Positions 25,549 through 35,302 of a stretch of 64,000 bases of DNA are shown here, in pieces. The position numbers were made by a program, and so were the translations under genes. Numbering within the stretch: position 1 is the stretch's first letter; each line of letters begins with the position of its first letter. Source of the stretch: Thermosipho affectus (GTDB lineage Bacteria; Thermotogota; Thermotogae; Thermotogales; Fervidobacteriaceae); contig NZ_LBFC01000021.1 of the NCBI RefSeq assembly GCF_001990485.1, positions 1 to 64,000 of the forward strand, in the 5' to 3' direction. Under the pieces are notes generated by a model. The model was not told the DNA's origin, made no database searches, and worked only from the letters and a program-made list of their open reading frames with translations.

Positions 25549-26354
25549 CTTTTTTCACCTTTTTCTGCTTGTTTTACAAATAAAAGTACACCAATGAGTG
25601 TGAAAATGGTTAATATTGCAGAAATGGCAGATGCAGCTGGCCAGTTTTTTGCAACGGTTAATTGTCTTACTATTTCATTTCCAATCATTTTGGAATTTTT
25701 TCCGCCAATGAGGTCTGGAATCGCGTATGAACCTAGTGCGGGTATAAATACAAAAATTGTAGATGTGACGATTCCAGACTTTATATTTGGTATTAATACT
25801 TTAAAAAAAGCTTTGACTTTGTTTGAACCAAGGTCAAGAGCAGCTTCTATCATTGACTTATCAATTCTATCAATGGATGCAAAAAGGGGAATTATTGCGT
25901 AAGGTAAATATGTGTACACTATGACTAAAATTACCGCAAAAGGATTATACAAGAATTGTACATAATGATTTGTGACTTTTGAAATAATTTGGTTTATAAT
26001 TCCGTTATTTCCAAGAACAAATATCCATGCATAAATCCGTATAAGTGAATTTGTCCAAAACGGTATTACAACTAAAAGAAGCAAGAAATCTTTAAGTTTA
26101 CTGTTTGCAATAAAATAAGCAGTTGGAAGGGCAAGTAAGACTGTAAATATAGTTGCAATCAATGATATCCAGATACTCCTCCATAGTATTTTCAGATAGC
26201 TAACAGAAAATAAAGATTTGTATCCATCTAATGAAAATGAAAAATTAATACCACCGTATAGAGATTTTTGCATAAAACTAAAGCTAAGTACTATTAAAAT
26301 TGGTATGAGAAAGAAAAAAATTAGCCAGAAACTATATCCAAATGTGTACTTCAT
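25545..26354 (-). CDS. potB: Polyamine ABC permease PotB
   Basis: A 269-residue permease with six helices and the EAA loop EAALDLGSNKVKAFFKVLIPN. The segment GSYAIPDLIGGKNSKMIGNEI is typical of PotB. It starts directly after potA and overlaps potC. Confidence 0.94.
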   Translation of the reverse strand: MKYTFGYSFWLIFFFLIPILIVLSFSFMQKSLYGGINFSFSLDGYKSLFSVSYLKILWRSIWISLIATIFTVLLALPTAYFIANSKLKDFLLLLVVIPFWTNSLIRIYAWIFVLGNNGIINQIISKVTNHYVQFLYNPFAVILVIVYTYLPYAIIPLFASIDRIDKSMIEAALDLGSNKVKAFFKVLIPNIKSGIVTSTIFVFIPALGSYAIPDLIGGKNSKMIGNEIVRQLTVAKNWPAASAISAILTIFTLIGVLLFVKQAEKGEKR

Positions 26355-27446
26355 CTATTCCACCTCAACAATAAAGCTATCGTTTGGATCCCAACTTACA
26401 AATACTTCATCTTTCCAGGTTAATATCGTTTCATCCAATAGATAATTTATATGTTGTTTGTAAACCTTTAGGATGTAACCATTATCTAGTTTTACAAAAT
26501 ACCTAGTTTGATATCCCATATATATTTCTTCTTCAATTATTCCGTGAAAAACGTTTTTTCCGTTTAAAGATTTTTTAGAAATTTTTATTTTTTCAGGTCT
26601 TAGGGTAATTAAGATATTATCATTTGATGATACATCCTTATCTTTATAGCATATAAATTCACCGATTCCAGGTGTAGTAACTTTGATAAACTCTTCATTT
26701 ATTTCTATAACTTTACTTTTCATAAGATTTGTTTCCCCAATAAAAGTTGCAACAAATTTATTAGCAGGACTTTCATAAATTTCATAGGGGGTTCCATATT
26801 GTACAACTTTTCCTTCATTCATTACTGCAACATGATCAGATATACTTAACGCTTCTGCTTGGTCATGAGTTACGTATATAAATGTTATACCCACTTGATC
26901 GTGCAAATTGTCCAATTCTATTAAGAGTTCTTGTCTTAATTTTGCATCGAGAGCACTTACTGGTTCGTCTAGTAAAAGTACTTTTGGTTCGTTTGCGAGT
27001 GCTCTTGCAATGGCAACCCTTTGTTTTTGCCCACCTGAGAGTTGATGAGGTTTTTTCATAGCATGTTCTTCAAGTTTTACAAGATTCAATAGTTTTTCAA
27101 CCTTTTCTTTTATTTCAGTTTCTGAAAATTTTTTTAATCGCATAGAGAAAGCAATGTTTTCAAATACGGTTAGATGAGGAAATAGAGCATAATTTTGAAA
27201 GATAGTGTTTACCGGTCTTTTATTTGGGGGGATGTTTAACACTGAGGTGTTATCAAAAAGGATATCCCCTGTGTCTGTATCTTCAAGTCCAGCTATAATT
27301 CTTAAAAGGGTTGTTTTGCCGCATCCTGAAGGACCAAGAAGGGAGAAAAATTCTCCCTTTTTGATTTCTAAATTTATGTCTTTTAAAACTTTAAAGTCAT
27401 CGAAGGATTTATTTATATTTTTTATAGTGACTGTACTCCCAATCAT
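26355..27446 (-). CDS. potA: Polyamine ABC ATP-binding protein PotA
   Basis: A 363-residue ATPase. Walker A is GPSGCGKTTLLR, the signature is LSGGQKQRVAIARAL, Walker B is VLLLDEPVSALD, and a C-terminal TOBE-like domain starts near residue 275. It drives polyamine uptake. TAAGGAGAAGTTAA precedes the ATG; potD lies 11 bases upstream. Confidence 0.95.
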   Translation of the reverse strand: MIGSTVTIKNINKSFDDFKVLKDINLEIKKGEFFSLLGPSGCGKTTLLRIIAGLEDTDTGDILFDNTSVLNIPPNKRPVNTIFQNYALFPHLTVFENIAFSMRLKKFSETEIKEKVEKLLNLVKLEEHAMKKPHQLSGGQKQRVAIARALANEPKVLLLDEPVSALDAKLRQELLIELDNLHDQVGITFIYVTHDQAEALSISDHVAVMNEGKVVQYGTPYEIYESPANKFVATFIGETNLMKSKVIEINEEFIKVTTPGIGEFICYKDKDVSSNDNILITLRPEKIKISKKSLNGKNVFHGIIEEEIYMGYQTRYFVKLDNGYILKVYKQHINYLLDETILTWKDEVFVSWDPNDSFIVEVE

Positions 27447-27457
27447 TTAACTTCTCC

Positions 27458-28480
27458 TTACATTATTATTTCTTGCCATGCTTTGTTATAAAGTTCTATT
27501 GCACTTCCTATATCATTTATAAATTCACAGTTTTTGAGGTCTTCAATTGTGTAGATGGGTTTTTCTTTAATGTATTTTCTTGCTTCTATATTTGGCGAAG
27601 GTAATGCAAGGAAATCTGCTATTATAGCCGCATTTTTGGGATCTAAAATGTGGTTTATAAATTTGTATGCAAGGTCAACGTTTTTTGCACCTTTAAGGAT
27701 TACCATGTTATCTATCCAAAGTGTGCCTCCTTCTTCTGGTATAAAGAAGTCAAAGTTATCTTCTTCACCTTCGGGGATTCTTTGGAATATGTCTTCACCA
27801 TAGCCGTGGACAACCCAGTATTCACCATTTACAATACCATTTGCATAAGAAGATGCGTCAAATTTAACTATGTTTTCCTTCCATTTGAGTATTAATTGTT
27901 TAGCTTCTTCAATTTCTTTTGGATTTGTTGTGTTTACAGAGTATCCCAAGTATTTTAAAGCCCCACCAAAAACTTCTCTCATGTCGTCGAGTAATGTCAT
28001 TCTTCCTTTTAGTTTTTGATCTAAAAATATGTTCCATGAGTGACTATAATCTTTTACGTATTTTTTGTTTACACAAATTCCCGTTGAACCCATCATATAT
28101 GGTACGCTATATTCGTGATTTTCATCGTAAATAGTTTTTCCCAATATCTCAGGATCAAGATACTTGAAATTTGGAATTTTGTTAAGATCTAATTTTAGAA
28201 GCAACCCTTCTTTTTTCATTATTGAAACATGATCGCCAGATGGAAATACAATATCGTATCCACCACCGCCAGCTTTTATTTTTGCATACATTTCTTCATT
28301 TGAGGCAAATGAATCGTACACAACTTTGCAGTTATACTTTTCTTCAAAGGATTTGATAACTTCATCAGGTATATATTCTTCCCAATTGTATATATAGAGT
28401 ACTTTTTTTCTAGGAACTACAAAGAAAGTAACTGCAACAAAAATAGCAATTAGCCCAAGTGTGAACCAGAATTTTTTCAT
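27458..28480 (-). CDS. potD: Spermidine/putrescine-binding protein PotD
   Basis: A 340-residue solute-binding protein. The N-terminal hydrophobic segment (about residues 4-22) has no lipobox cysteine, so it may be anchored by an uncleaved helix. Polyamine-binding protein features include LYIYNWEEYIPDEVI, GGYDIVFPSGDHV and a C-terminal AYKFINHILDP. ATG 28480 follows AAGGAGGGGAAGTGC. It follows the speE terminator and leads potDABC. Confidence 0.94.
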   Translation of the reverse strand: MKKFWFTLGLIAIFVAVTFFVVPRKKVLYIYNWEEYIPDEVIKSFEEKYNCKVVYDSFASNEEMYAKIKAGGGGYDIVFPSGDHVSIMKKEGLLLKLDLNKIPNFKYLDPEILGKTIYDENHEYSVPYMMGSTGICVNKKYVKDYSHSWNIFLDQKLKGRMTLLDDMREVFGGALKYLGYSVNTTNPKEIEEAKQLILKWKENIVKFDASSYANGIVNGEYWVVHGYGEDIFQRIPEGEEDNFDFFIPEEGGTLWIDNMVILKGAKNVDLAYKFINHILDPKNAAIIADFLALPSPNIEARKYIKEKPIYTIEDLKNCEFINDIGSAIELYNKAWQEIIM

Positions 28481-28501
28481 GCACTTCCCCTCCTTTTCCA
28501 A

Positions 28502-28529
28502 TAAAAACGGATGGACGTAAAGTCCATCC
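28502..28529 (-). terminator. Terminator between speE and potD
   Basis: GGATGGAC pairs with GTCCATCC around a five-base loop, followed on the minus strand by GTTTTTATT. It separates the spe and pot halves of the polyamine locus. No clear separate promoter for potD is seen downstream, so readthrough may occur. Confidence 0.8.
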
Positions 28530-28551
28530 TCTTATTGAATTTTTTTAGGCA

Positions 28552-29460
28552 TTATAGCTGCTCCAATTCATTTTTTAAGAATGTAGGTAAAGCAAATGCT
28601 GCTTTATGAATTTCTTCGTTATAATATTTCAATTCTTCTTGGAAAGATTTAACTTTTTCGGGAGCAAAATCTTTTAATGGATCAAGTCCTTTTGATGCAA
28701 ATGTATAAGACCACATTCCACTTGGGTATGTTGGCATAAATCCAAGATAAAGTTTGGTTATAGGAAATGTCTTTCTAATTCTTGAATAAGCAAGTCTCAT
28801 CCATGCACCATCATATAACCAATCTTCTGATTCAGCTGAAAGTGTACCATTTTCGGTTAATGCGTCGTAACATGCCTTGTAAAAATCTTCAGTGAATAAG
28901 TGTCCACCTTCACCAGCAGTTGGATCTGTAGAATCTATAATTATTACATCAAATTCGTTTTTGAAATTTCTGACAAATTGAGAACCATCTTCGTAAACAA
29001 GTTCTACTCTAGGATCATCAAGTTTTGAAGCTGTTACAGGAAGATATTTTTTTGCGGCTTCAACAACCATTTGGTCAATTTCACACATGACAACTTTCTC
29101 TACGCTTTTGTGTTTTAAAACTTCCCTAACACTTCCGCCATCTCCGCCACCGATTACGAGCACTTTTTTTGGATTGGGGTGCATAAACATAGGTACATGA
29201 ACGAGCATTTCGTGATAGAAAAAGTCGTCTTTTTCAGTGGTCATCGTGATACCATCTAAAGAAAATACCCTTCCAAAAAAATCAGTTTCAAAAATATCAA
29301 TTCTCTGATATTTACTTTGAGCAGAATATAATGGTTTGTTTATTTTCATAAATATCCCCGTGTTTCCAGGGGTATAGTATTCAAAATACCAAAGATGTCT
29401 ATTAGGAACAAATCCATATTGGAAATCTTTCATTATTTTCTTTTCTATATTTTCATTCAT
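28552..29460 (-). CDS. speE: Spermidine synthase (polyamine aminopropyltransferase)
   Basis: A 302-residue enzyme. The decarboxylated-SAM site is VLVIGGGDGGSVREVL, and the catalytic segment is IIIDSTDPTAGEGGHLFTEDFY. It transfers aminopropyl groups from decarboxylated AdoMet to putrescine or longer amines, as needed for thermophile polyamines. It follows speD by three bases, with GGAGGTGTAAACT ahead of the ATG. Confidence 0.95.
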   Translation of the reverse strand: MNENIEKKIMKDFQYGFVPNRHLWYFEYYTPGNTGIFMKINKPLYSAQSKYQRIDIFETDFFGRVFSLDGITMTTEKDDFFYHEMLVHVPMFMHPNPKKVLVIGGGDGGSVREVLKHKSVEKVVMCEIDQMVVEAAKKYLPVTASKLDDPRVELVYEDGSQFVRNFKNEFDVIIIDSTDPTAGEGGHLFTEDFYKACYDALTENGTLSAESEDWLYDGAWMRLAYSRIRKTFPITKLYLGFMPTYPSGMWSYTFASKGLDPLKDFAPEKVKSFQEELKYYNEEIHKAAFALPTFLKNELEQL

Positions 29461-29463
29461 AGT

Positions 29464-29856
29464 TTACACCTCCATTTTGTGTGGGGAATTTTCTGGAATA
29501 CCAATCTCATCATATTTTCCTCTCAAGTGTTCTACAACATGCACTCTTTGAGATTTAAGAGCTCTTTTTAAATAAGAAAATGCCTTCCAAGGATCTACAT
29601 CATCGCCACAGGTAAATAAATCCACAGCTGCATAACCATACTCAGGCCAGGTATGTATGGTTAAATGTGATTCGGAAATAACTACTACTCCACTTACTCC
29701 ATATGGGAGGAATCTATGGAATGAGGAGTTTACTAATGTAGCACCAGTTTCGTATGCTGCATCTTTCATTGATTTTTCAATAACTTCAACATCATCCAGT
29801 ATTTCCTTATCACAGTCGTAAAATTCTGCTATAATATGTCTTCCTAAGCTTTTCAT
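29464..29856 (-). CDS. speD: S-adenosylmethionine decarboxylase proenzyme (short prokaryotic type)
   Basis: A 130-residue proenzyme. Cleavage is expected between Glu62 and Ser63 in [11 protein letters not shown], making the pyruvoyl group from Ser63. His68 and Cys83 ([10 protein letters not shown]), the known processing and catalytic residues of the Thermotoga enzyme, are in place. It supplies decarboxylated AdoMet to SpeE, encoded next. It follows the Xre-cupin regulator by 21 bases. Confidence 0.96.
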   Translation of the reverse strand: MKSLGRHIIAEFYDCDKEILDDVEVIEKSMKDAAYETGATLVNSSFHRFLPYGVSGVVVISESHLTIHTWPEYGYAAVDLFTCGDDVDPWKAFSYLKRALKSQRVHVVEHLRGKYDEIGIPENSPHKMEV

Positions 29857-29877
29857 GTTAATCCCTCCCTTTCTTTT

Positions 29878-30411
29878 TTATTCAATATCAATCCAAATGA
29901 ATTTTACTTTGGATTTATAAGGATTTTTTATTTTATGCCTTCTGTCGGCGCAATAATAAAAACAATCTCCTTCGTTTACTTTATATTTTTTTCCATCTAA
30001 TATCAATTCCAGCTTTCCACTTATAACAAATCCGAATTCATCTCCCTCATGGGGTTCTTCTTCTTCAGTTTCAGAACCTGGTTCCATCTCAATTAACTTT
30101 GGATCAATTGACTTGTCTTCGATATTGTCCATTAAAATAAAACCTTTTATGCCTAATTCATCTAAATACATTGGAACTCTATCGCTTACTTTAAAAACTA
30201 TCTTTTCTTGTTTTTTGTCTGTTGAGAAAAATGTTTTTAAATCACTTCCTAGGACTCTTAATATTCTTTCTAAAGTGTCTATCGAAGGTGAAACCTGGTC
30301 ATTTTCAAGCTGAGATATGAAACTTCTAGAAAGATCACATCTATCCGCTAATTCTTCTTGAGTGTACCCCCTAGCCACTCTTAAAGTCCTTATTTTAGAG
30401 CCTAATTTCAA
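29878..30411 (-). CDS. Xre-cupin transcriptional regulator of polyamine genes (PuuR-like)
   Basis: A 177-residue regulator. An N-terminal helix-turn-helix (YTQEELADRCDLSRSFISQ, about residues 17-35) is followed by a cupin domain from about residue 105 (EPHEGDEFGFVISGK, GDCFYYCADRRHKIKNP). This architecture is that of PuuR-like regulators. Position as first gene before speD and speE makes polyamine control likely, by inference. The start is TTG, preceded by GGGGTGGG. A candidate operator lies at 30440-30456. Confidence 0.87.
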   Translation of the reverse strand: MKLGSKIRTLRVARGYTQEELADRCDLSRSFISQLENDQVSPSIDTLERILRVLGSDLKTFFSTDKKQEKIVFKVSDRVPMYLDELGIKGFILMDNIEDKSIDPKLIEMEPGSETEEEEPHEGDEFGFVISGKLELILDGKKYKVNEGDCFYYCADRRHKIKNPYKSKVKFIWIDIE

Positions 30412-30439
30412 CTTCCCACCCCGTTGATGTCTATAATAC

Positions 30440-30456
30440 TAAACAAAAAATGTTTA
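30440..30456. promoter_or_regulatory. Candidate operator of the Xre-cupin regulator
   Basis: Perfect inverted repeat TAAACA-N5-TGTTTA, placed about 7-23 bases downstream of the predicted transcription start of the regulator-speD-speE operon. That position suits autorepression by blocking. Confidence 0.5.
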
Positions 30457-30469
30457 TGATACACAACAT

Positions 30470-30497
30470 ATTATATAATCTTTTCACTTTCTTTCAA
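30470..30497 (-). promoter_or_regulatory. Promoter of regulator-speD-speE operon
   Basis: On the minus strand TTGAAA (30497-30492), a 16-base spacer, then TATAAT (30475-30470). The start would lie near 30463. Confidence 0.6.
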
Positions 30498-30572
30498 GTT
30501 AATTTTGTGTAAAATAAAGGTAACGAAATAAGAGAAAAATGCGTTAAAAATAGCACTTATTAGATTTTTAGG

Positions 30573-30581
30573 TGTTATAAT
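30573..30581 (+). promoter_or_regulatory. Extended -10 promoter of the phosphohexomutase gene
   Basis: TGTTATAAT (TGn plus TATAAT) lies about 30 bases ahead of the ATG at 30613. No strong -35 is seen. Confidence 0.55.
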
Positions 30582-30612
30582 TACAAAGAAGATGATGAGA
30601 GGAGGTTTGATA

Positions 30613-32034
30613 ATGATATTATTTGGAACTGGTGGAATTAGAGGAGTAATGAGAGAGGGAGAATTTGACGAAAAAACAGTTATGGTTGCAAGTAAAGGTG
30701 TTTCTAATTATATGAAAGATAATAATTTAAAAAGTGTAGTTATTGCATACGATACTAGAAATAATTCAAAAAAATTTGCAGATTTATCTGCAAGGGTCTT
30801 TGCATCAGATGGTCATAAAGTTTTTTTGTTTTCACAGCCGGTTCCTACTCCTGTTTTATCGTTTGCGGTAAGGCAATTAAAATGTGATATGGGGATTGTT
30901 ATAACTGCAAGTCATAATCCACCTGAATATAATGGATATAAGGTTTATACTTTTGATGGAGTCCAAGCTATACCTAAAATTACAAATGTTTTGGCAGATT
31001 ATGTGGAAAAAGCATGGAATATGCCTATAGAACTTTCAGAAAATTTTGAATACGTCCAAGATGAATTGCTTGATCAATACATAGAAAAAGTAACCAGTTT
31101 AATTTCAACAGATTTAAATGGACTTAAAATAGTGTATACACCGTTACATGGAACTGGTTTAAAACCAGTTATGTCTGTATTAAAAAAATTAGGTGCGCAA
31201 TTAATACCTGTTTCGGAGCAGTGCACATTTGACGGAAATTTTCCCACTGTAAAATCTCCAAATCCGGAAGATGATGGAGCGTTAACTTTATTGAGAAAGT
31301 ACATGAAAAAACATAATGTAGATCTTGGAATTGCAACTGATCCAGATTGTGATAGAGTAGGAGTTGTTTATAAAGGAATACGTTTAACAGGCAATCAAGT
31401 GGGAGTTCTTATATCTGATTACTTATTAAACTATGCAGATGAAGACAGTATGATAGTTAAAACTATTGTGACTACGGATATGGTGAAACCCATGTGTAAG
31501 GAAAAGGGAGTAAGATTATTTGAGACACCAACTGGCTTTAAATATATAGGCTATCTCGCAGAAAATAGTAAATATAAATTTTTATTTGGTTTTGAAGAGA
31601 GTTGTGGATATCTTACGGGAGATCTTTCAAGAGATAAAGATGGAGTGATAGGTTCTGCGTTAGTTGCCGTGGTTTCAAAGAAATACGATTTATTGGATAG
31701 ATTAGAGGAACTTTATCAAAAATATGGATATTACCAAGAAAAGCTTTTAAACTTTAAATTTAAGAGTGTAAATATAGCCAAAGAAATTTATGGAAGAATA
31801 AAGAAAATGGATTTGGATATAATAGATTATTCAAAAGGATATGGTAATGTTGAACCTAACGAAACTATTCAAATAATGTTTGAGGAAGGTAAAATTTTTG
31901 TACGACCTTCTGGAACTGAACCAAAATTGAAAGCATATGTTATGACCGTATCTGAAGACAAGGAAAAATCCATAGAGAATTTAGAAGTACTTGTAAAAAA
32001 GTTTAAAGATATATTAGAAAAAACGAAAGGGTAA
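30613..32034 (+). CDS. Phosphoglucomutase/phosphomannomutase family
   Basis: A 473-residue alpha-D-phosphohexomutase. Active serine loop TASHNPPEYNGYKVY, metal loop DPDCDRVG, sugar loop GFEESCGYL and phosphate loop RPSGTEPKLKAY occur in order. It interconverts 1- and 6-phosphohexoses. The size fits the bacterial PgcA/ManB group but is shorter than the 570-residue PgcA. ATG 30613 follows GAGGAGG; an earlier ATG at 30592 has no ribosome site. Confidence 0.92.
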   Translation: MILFGTGGIRGVMREGEFDEKTVMVASKGVSNYMKDNNLKSVVIAYDTRNNSKKFADLSARVFASDGHKVFLFSQPVPTPVLSFAVRQLKCDMGIVITASHNPPEYNGYKVYTFDGVQAIPKITNVLADYVEKAWNMPIELSENFEYVQDELLDQYIEKVTSLISTDLNGLKIVYTPLHGTGLKPVMSVLKKLGAQLIPVSEQCTFDGNFPTVKSPNPEDDGALTLLRKYMKKHNVDLGIATDPDCDRVGVVYKGIRLTGNQVGVLISDYLLNYADEDSMIVKTIVTTDMVKPMCKEKGVRLFETPTGFKYIGYLAENSKYKFLFGFEESCGYLTGDLSRDKDGVIGSALVAVVSKKYDLLDRLEELYQKYGYYQEKLLNFKFKSVNIAKEIYGRIKKMDLDIIDYSKGYGNVEPNETIQIMFEEGKIFVRPSGTEPKLKAYVMTVSEDKEKSIENLEVLVKKFKDILEKTKG

Positions 32035-32048
32035 TTACCCTTTCGTTT
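32021..32048. terminator. Bidirectional terminator
   Basis: A perfect 28-base inverted repeat containing both stop codons (32034 and 32047), followed by ATTTTT on the right and a poly-A run on the left. Confidence 0.85.
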
Positions 32049-32820
32049 ATTTTTCCTCTTTTATAGATAATATTACTTGGATAAATGAATCGAAAAGAGG
32101 GCATAGTTCTGGGAATTTACCACAAAATAGTTCCATTTCTGCGTTTATTATTTCCAAATCTTCCCTGACAATAGGGCCGGTTATAGTCTTAATTGTTCCG
32201 TAATTTTTGATATTTTCAATTGTATTTTTTAGCAAGCTTTCCATTACTTTAAAGAATAATTCTTTTGGTAATTTTGCATCATCGTATATCTTTTCTGCAA
32301 TATATATCAAAGAATGAGTAAAGTTACTCATTATTACCGCAGAGAGATGATAGTTAATTTTAGCATTTGTTGGTATTATAAAAGATATACCACCTAAGAG
32401 GTCCACTATTTTCTTTGCTAAATCTACATTTCCTTCTATCCCAAAAGGTACATTTGTAAATTTTGTATTTTCGTTTATTACTGGACAATTTGGATGGATA
32501 GACGCAGGATTCCATTTTTCTGGAAAAATAGTTGAGGGGTAAAATCCACTAAAATGTATTACAGATGTATTAGTAGGTATAAACTTTTCTAGCATATTTT
32601 TTGCTTCAGGAAGAAATGTATCGTTGTATCCTACTAAAACTACATCTTCAAACTTAAAGGAATCGCTATATGATACGGGAGTGCCCTTTCCAATTTTTTT
32701 TGAGAATATTTTTGCTTTTTCTTTGTCTCTTGATAAAATGTATCCAATTTCAACTTTGTCTTTTAAATTGAAAAGCAGGGCAGATGTAACTTTTCCAAGT
32801 CCGGCAACATTGATTTTCAT
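32047..32820 (-). CDS. Rossmann-like / DUF2520 protein
   Basis: A 257-residue protein. The N-terminus has a dinucleotide site (VAGLGKVTSALL) and the second half is the helical DUF2520 type, with IHPNCPV between. The architecture resembles ketopantoate reductase-like or prephenate-type dehydrogenases, but the substrate is unknown. AGGGAGGAAAATAAAA precedes the ATG. Confidence 0.83.
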   Translation of the reverse strand: MKINVAGLGKVTSALLFNLKDKVEIGYILSRDKEKAKIFSKKIGKGTPVSYSDSFKFEDVVLVGYNDTFLPEAKNMLEKFIPTNTSVIHFSGFYPSTIFPEKWNPASIHPNCPVINENTKFTNVPFGIEGNVDLAKKIVDLLGGISFIIPTNAKINYHLSAVIMSNFTHSLIYIAEKIYDDAKLPKELFFKVMESLLKNTIENIKNYGTIKTITGPIVREDLEIINAEMELFCGKFPELCPLFDSFIQVILSIKEEK

Positions 32821-32834
32821 TTTTATTTTCCTCC

Positions 32835-33505
32835 CTAAAATAAATTAACCAAAAATACTAAAAGAGGGCAGATTAACAATGCGGGCAAAAAATTTCCTAC
32901 TCTAGTATCTTTAATTTCAAGAATTTTTAGACCAATGCCTAATACCATAACACCACCTGCGGCTATTAAATCATTTAAGTAAGCGGGAGTAGTTAGAAAT
33001 GATAATTTTGAGGAAAAGATAACCAGTAGACCTTGAATAACAAGTACAGAAAAACCAGATAATAGTACTCCAAGGCCATAGATAGAAGATAGAACAATTG
33101 AGGAGATACCGTCTAAAAGTGATTTCATATAAATTAGTGAACCGTCATTTGTAAGTCCAGCGGTAATTGAACCTATTATTGTTAAAGGACCAACAAGGAA
33201 TAAAAGAGATGATGTAACAAAACCTGTAGAAAAATCTCCTTCTTTTATTGTATCACCTATCTTTTTCAGTTTGCCTTCTATATTTATAAGTTCGCCTATA
33301 ATTCCACCTATTGCAAGCGATGATAGAACGATGAGGAAATTATTTGTCTTTAGGATCATTGTTAAAGATAAACCTATTGTTGATAATCCAACTGCGTAAA
33401 ATAAAATATTCTGTATGTTTTTTGGAACCCCTTTTTTTATAAATATTCCAATAAGACTTCCTATAACTATCGAAATAGTATTTATTATCGGTGTAAAAAT
33501 AACAT
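32835..33505 (-). CDS. DUF554 family membrane protein, start displaced by a frame change
   Basis: A polytopic membrane protein of the DUF554 (YdfK) family. An ATG exists at 33359, but the same frame stays open for 47 more codons (IFTPIINTISIVIGSLIG and on), giving the N-terminal helices the family expects. The only well-placed ATG (33505, after AAGGAGG) is in another frame and stops after six codons. One extra T in the TTTTT at 33495-33499 would join it, or the gene starts at ATT 33500. So it is either a recent one-base loss, a sequence error, or a rare start. Function unknown. Confidence 0.75.
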
Positions 33506-33531
33506 ATCCCTCCTTTTTATCTATACCCTAT

Positions 33532-33939
33532 TTATAGATTGAATTTTTTTAAGTATTTTTCGTAATACTTGTTTTGTATTTTAAACATTAATTCTGCGTT
33601 AGTTGTGTCGTATTCATGGTCATATCCACAACAGTGTAAAGAAGCATGTATTAAGACCATTAACAATTCTTTTTCAAATGAATTTGAAAATGTTTCGGCG
33701 TTTCTTTTAATAACATCTTCGCATATGTATATTTCTGCAAATAAGTCATCATCTCCGTATACAAAGGTTAGCACATCTGTCTCTGTATCCTTTTTTCGAA
33801 AGGTGTTGTTTAGTTTTTTGATTTCTTCTTTTGAAACAAAGATAATATTTATGTTTACTTCTTTTCCCAATTCATTTTTTGTAATTTCTTTAACTATCTT
33901 GGTGTATTTTTTATCTATTTCTTTGTTAGTTGTTATCAC
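33532..33939 (-). CDS. ybeY: Endoribonuclease YbeY
   Basis: A 135-residue metallo-endoribonuclease. The zinc motif H-x3-H-x5-H appears as [11 protein letters not shown]. It acts in 16S rRNA maturation and quality control. Start GTG follows GGTGGTG and overlaps the end of the upstream HD protein gene by 14 bases. In many bacteria ybeY lies next to phoH, as it does here with one gene between. Confidence 0.94.
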   Translation of the reverse strand: MITTNKEIDKKYTKIVKEITKNELGKEVNINIIFVSKEEIKKLNNTFRKKDTETDVLTFVYGDDDLFAEIYICEDVIKRNAETFSNSFEKELLMVLIHASLHCCGYDHEYDTTNAELMFKIQNKYYEKYLKKFNL

Positions 33940-35302
33940 TTGATTGCACCACCTTTTTAATTTCTTCTTTTGGATATTCTATTCTACTCTTTGTAATATT
34001 AATAATCACTTTTATAAATTCATCGATTATAAGTTCCAATTCTTTAAGAGTTAAACCAGATTCATCTAGTTGTTTTTCGTTGTATATACCAGACACAATT
34101 TCTTCGACTTTGTCTTTAATTCTTTGATAGTTTGAGGTGTTTATACTCTTTAATGCTGCTTCTACACTGTCTGCAAGCATTATTATTCCTGCCTCTTTGA
34201 ATTGTGGCTTGGGACCAGGATATCTAAAAGAATCTTCATCTACATTTTCTTCAATTTCTTTTGCTTTAAAGTAAAAATATTTTTGTACTCTTGTTCCATG
34301 ATGTTGTGGAATTATAAACTCTATTCTTAAAGGAAGTCTATACTTTCGTGCAAATTCAACACCAGATTTTACATGATCTTCCAGGATAATATGACTAAGA
34401 AAAGGGCTTATTTGATTGTGCGGATTTTGATTTTTATCTTTCAAATTTTCGACAAAAAAATATGGTCGTACCATTTTTCCAATATCATGAAAGTACGAGG
34501 CAACTCTTGCAAATGTAGAGTTTGCACCTATTCTTTCTGCAGCAGCTTCTGCAAGTGTTGCAACCATAATACTGTGATAATACGTTCCAGGGGCTTGTAT
34601 GGATAGTCTTTTTAAAAGAGGATGATTCATATTTGCAAGCTCTGCAAGACCGATATTAGAATATATTCTTGAAAAATATTCTATATAGGGAAGTACTCCA
34701 AGAATTATGACAGTTGATACAAATGGATTTAGAATAGCATATATAAAGGTATATACGTTTAGATAGAAAGGTTTAAGTGGACTTTGAGCAACGACAAGTA
34801 GAATTGCCGTTAACGAAGTAAAAGTAGCAGCTTTTGCTATTTCAATTCTTCTTACAATGTTTTTTATTAGATAGTTCATAATTACAATTTGTGGGACAAA
34901 GAAAAATAGGGAGTAAAAATTTCCAAGATGAAATGAAAGAATTACACTTTGTAATATTCCTGCAGCTATGCCTACTTCGTATGTGGTAAGTAAGGTGAGA
35001 AGAAGCGATGAAATCAAAAATGGGGAAAGACTGACATCCCAATTTTTCATTGATGGATAAGTAATCAAAATTCCTATTATGAATAAAAAATAAAATGTGT
35101 ATTTATAAATTTTGTGGAGTTTGAAATAATAAATATATTTGAACAACAATTCAATGACCAAATACCATAAAAGAGTTAAAAAAATAAACTCATTTGTAGC
35201 TTTTACGAGATTAAAGTCGAATGAATTAATTATAATTACTGATATAAGCGAAACAACTATTCCTTCGAAGTCAATCTTTTTCATTTTTTTCCCCTTTTTC
35301 AT
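33926..35302 (-). CDS. PgpH-like 7TM-HD phosphohydrolase lacking the extracellular domain
   Basis: A 458-residue protein with about seven membrane helices (residues 14-215), then an HD domain with [23 protein letters not shown] and QHHGT. PgpH enzymes hydrolyse cyclic di-AMP. Full-length PgpH, about 700 residues, has an N-terminal 7TMR-HDED domain outside the cell; it is missing here, and the first helix starts at once. The phoH-pgpH-ybeY order is the standard one. ATG 35302 overlaps phoH; ATG 35284, with AAGGGGA upstream, is an alternative. Confidence 0.9.
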   Translation of the reverse strand: MKKGKKMKKIDFEGIVVSLISVIIINSFDFNLVKATNEFIFLTLLWYLVIELLFKYIYYFKLHKIYKYTFYFLFIIGILITYPSMKNWDVSLSPFLISSLLLTLLTTYEVGIAAGILQSVILSFHLGNFYSLFFFVPQIVIMNYLIKNIVRRIEIAKAATFTSLTAILLVVAQSPLKPFYLNVYTFIYAILNPFVSTVIILGVLPYIEYFSRIYSNIGLAELANMNHPLLKRLSIQAPGTYYHSIMVATLAEAAAERIGANSTFARVASYFHDIGKMVRPYFFVENLKDKNQNPHNQISPFLSHIILEDHVKSGVEFARKYRLPLRIEFIIPQHHGTRVQKYFYFKAKEIEENVDEDSFRYPGPKPQFKEAGIIMLADSVEAALKSINTSNYQRIKDKVEEIVSGIYNEKQLDESGLTLKELELIIDEFIKVIINITKSRIEYPKEEIKKVVQSSDNN

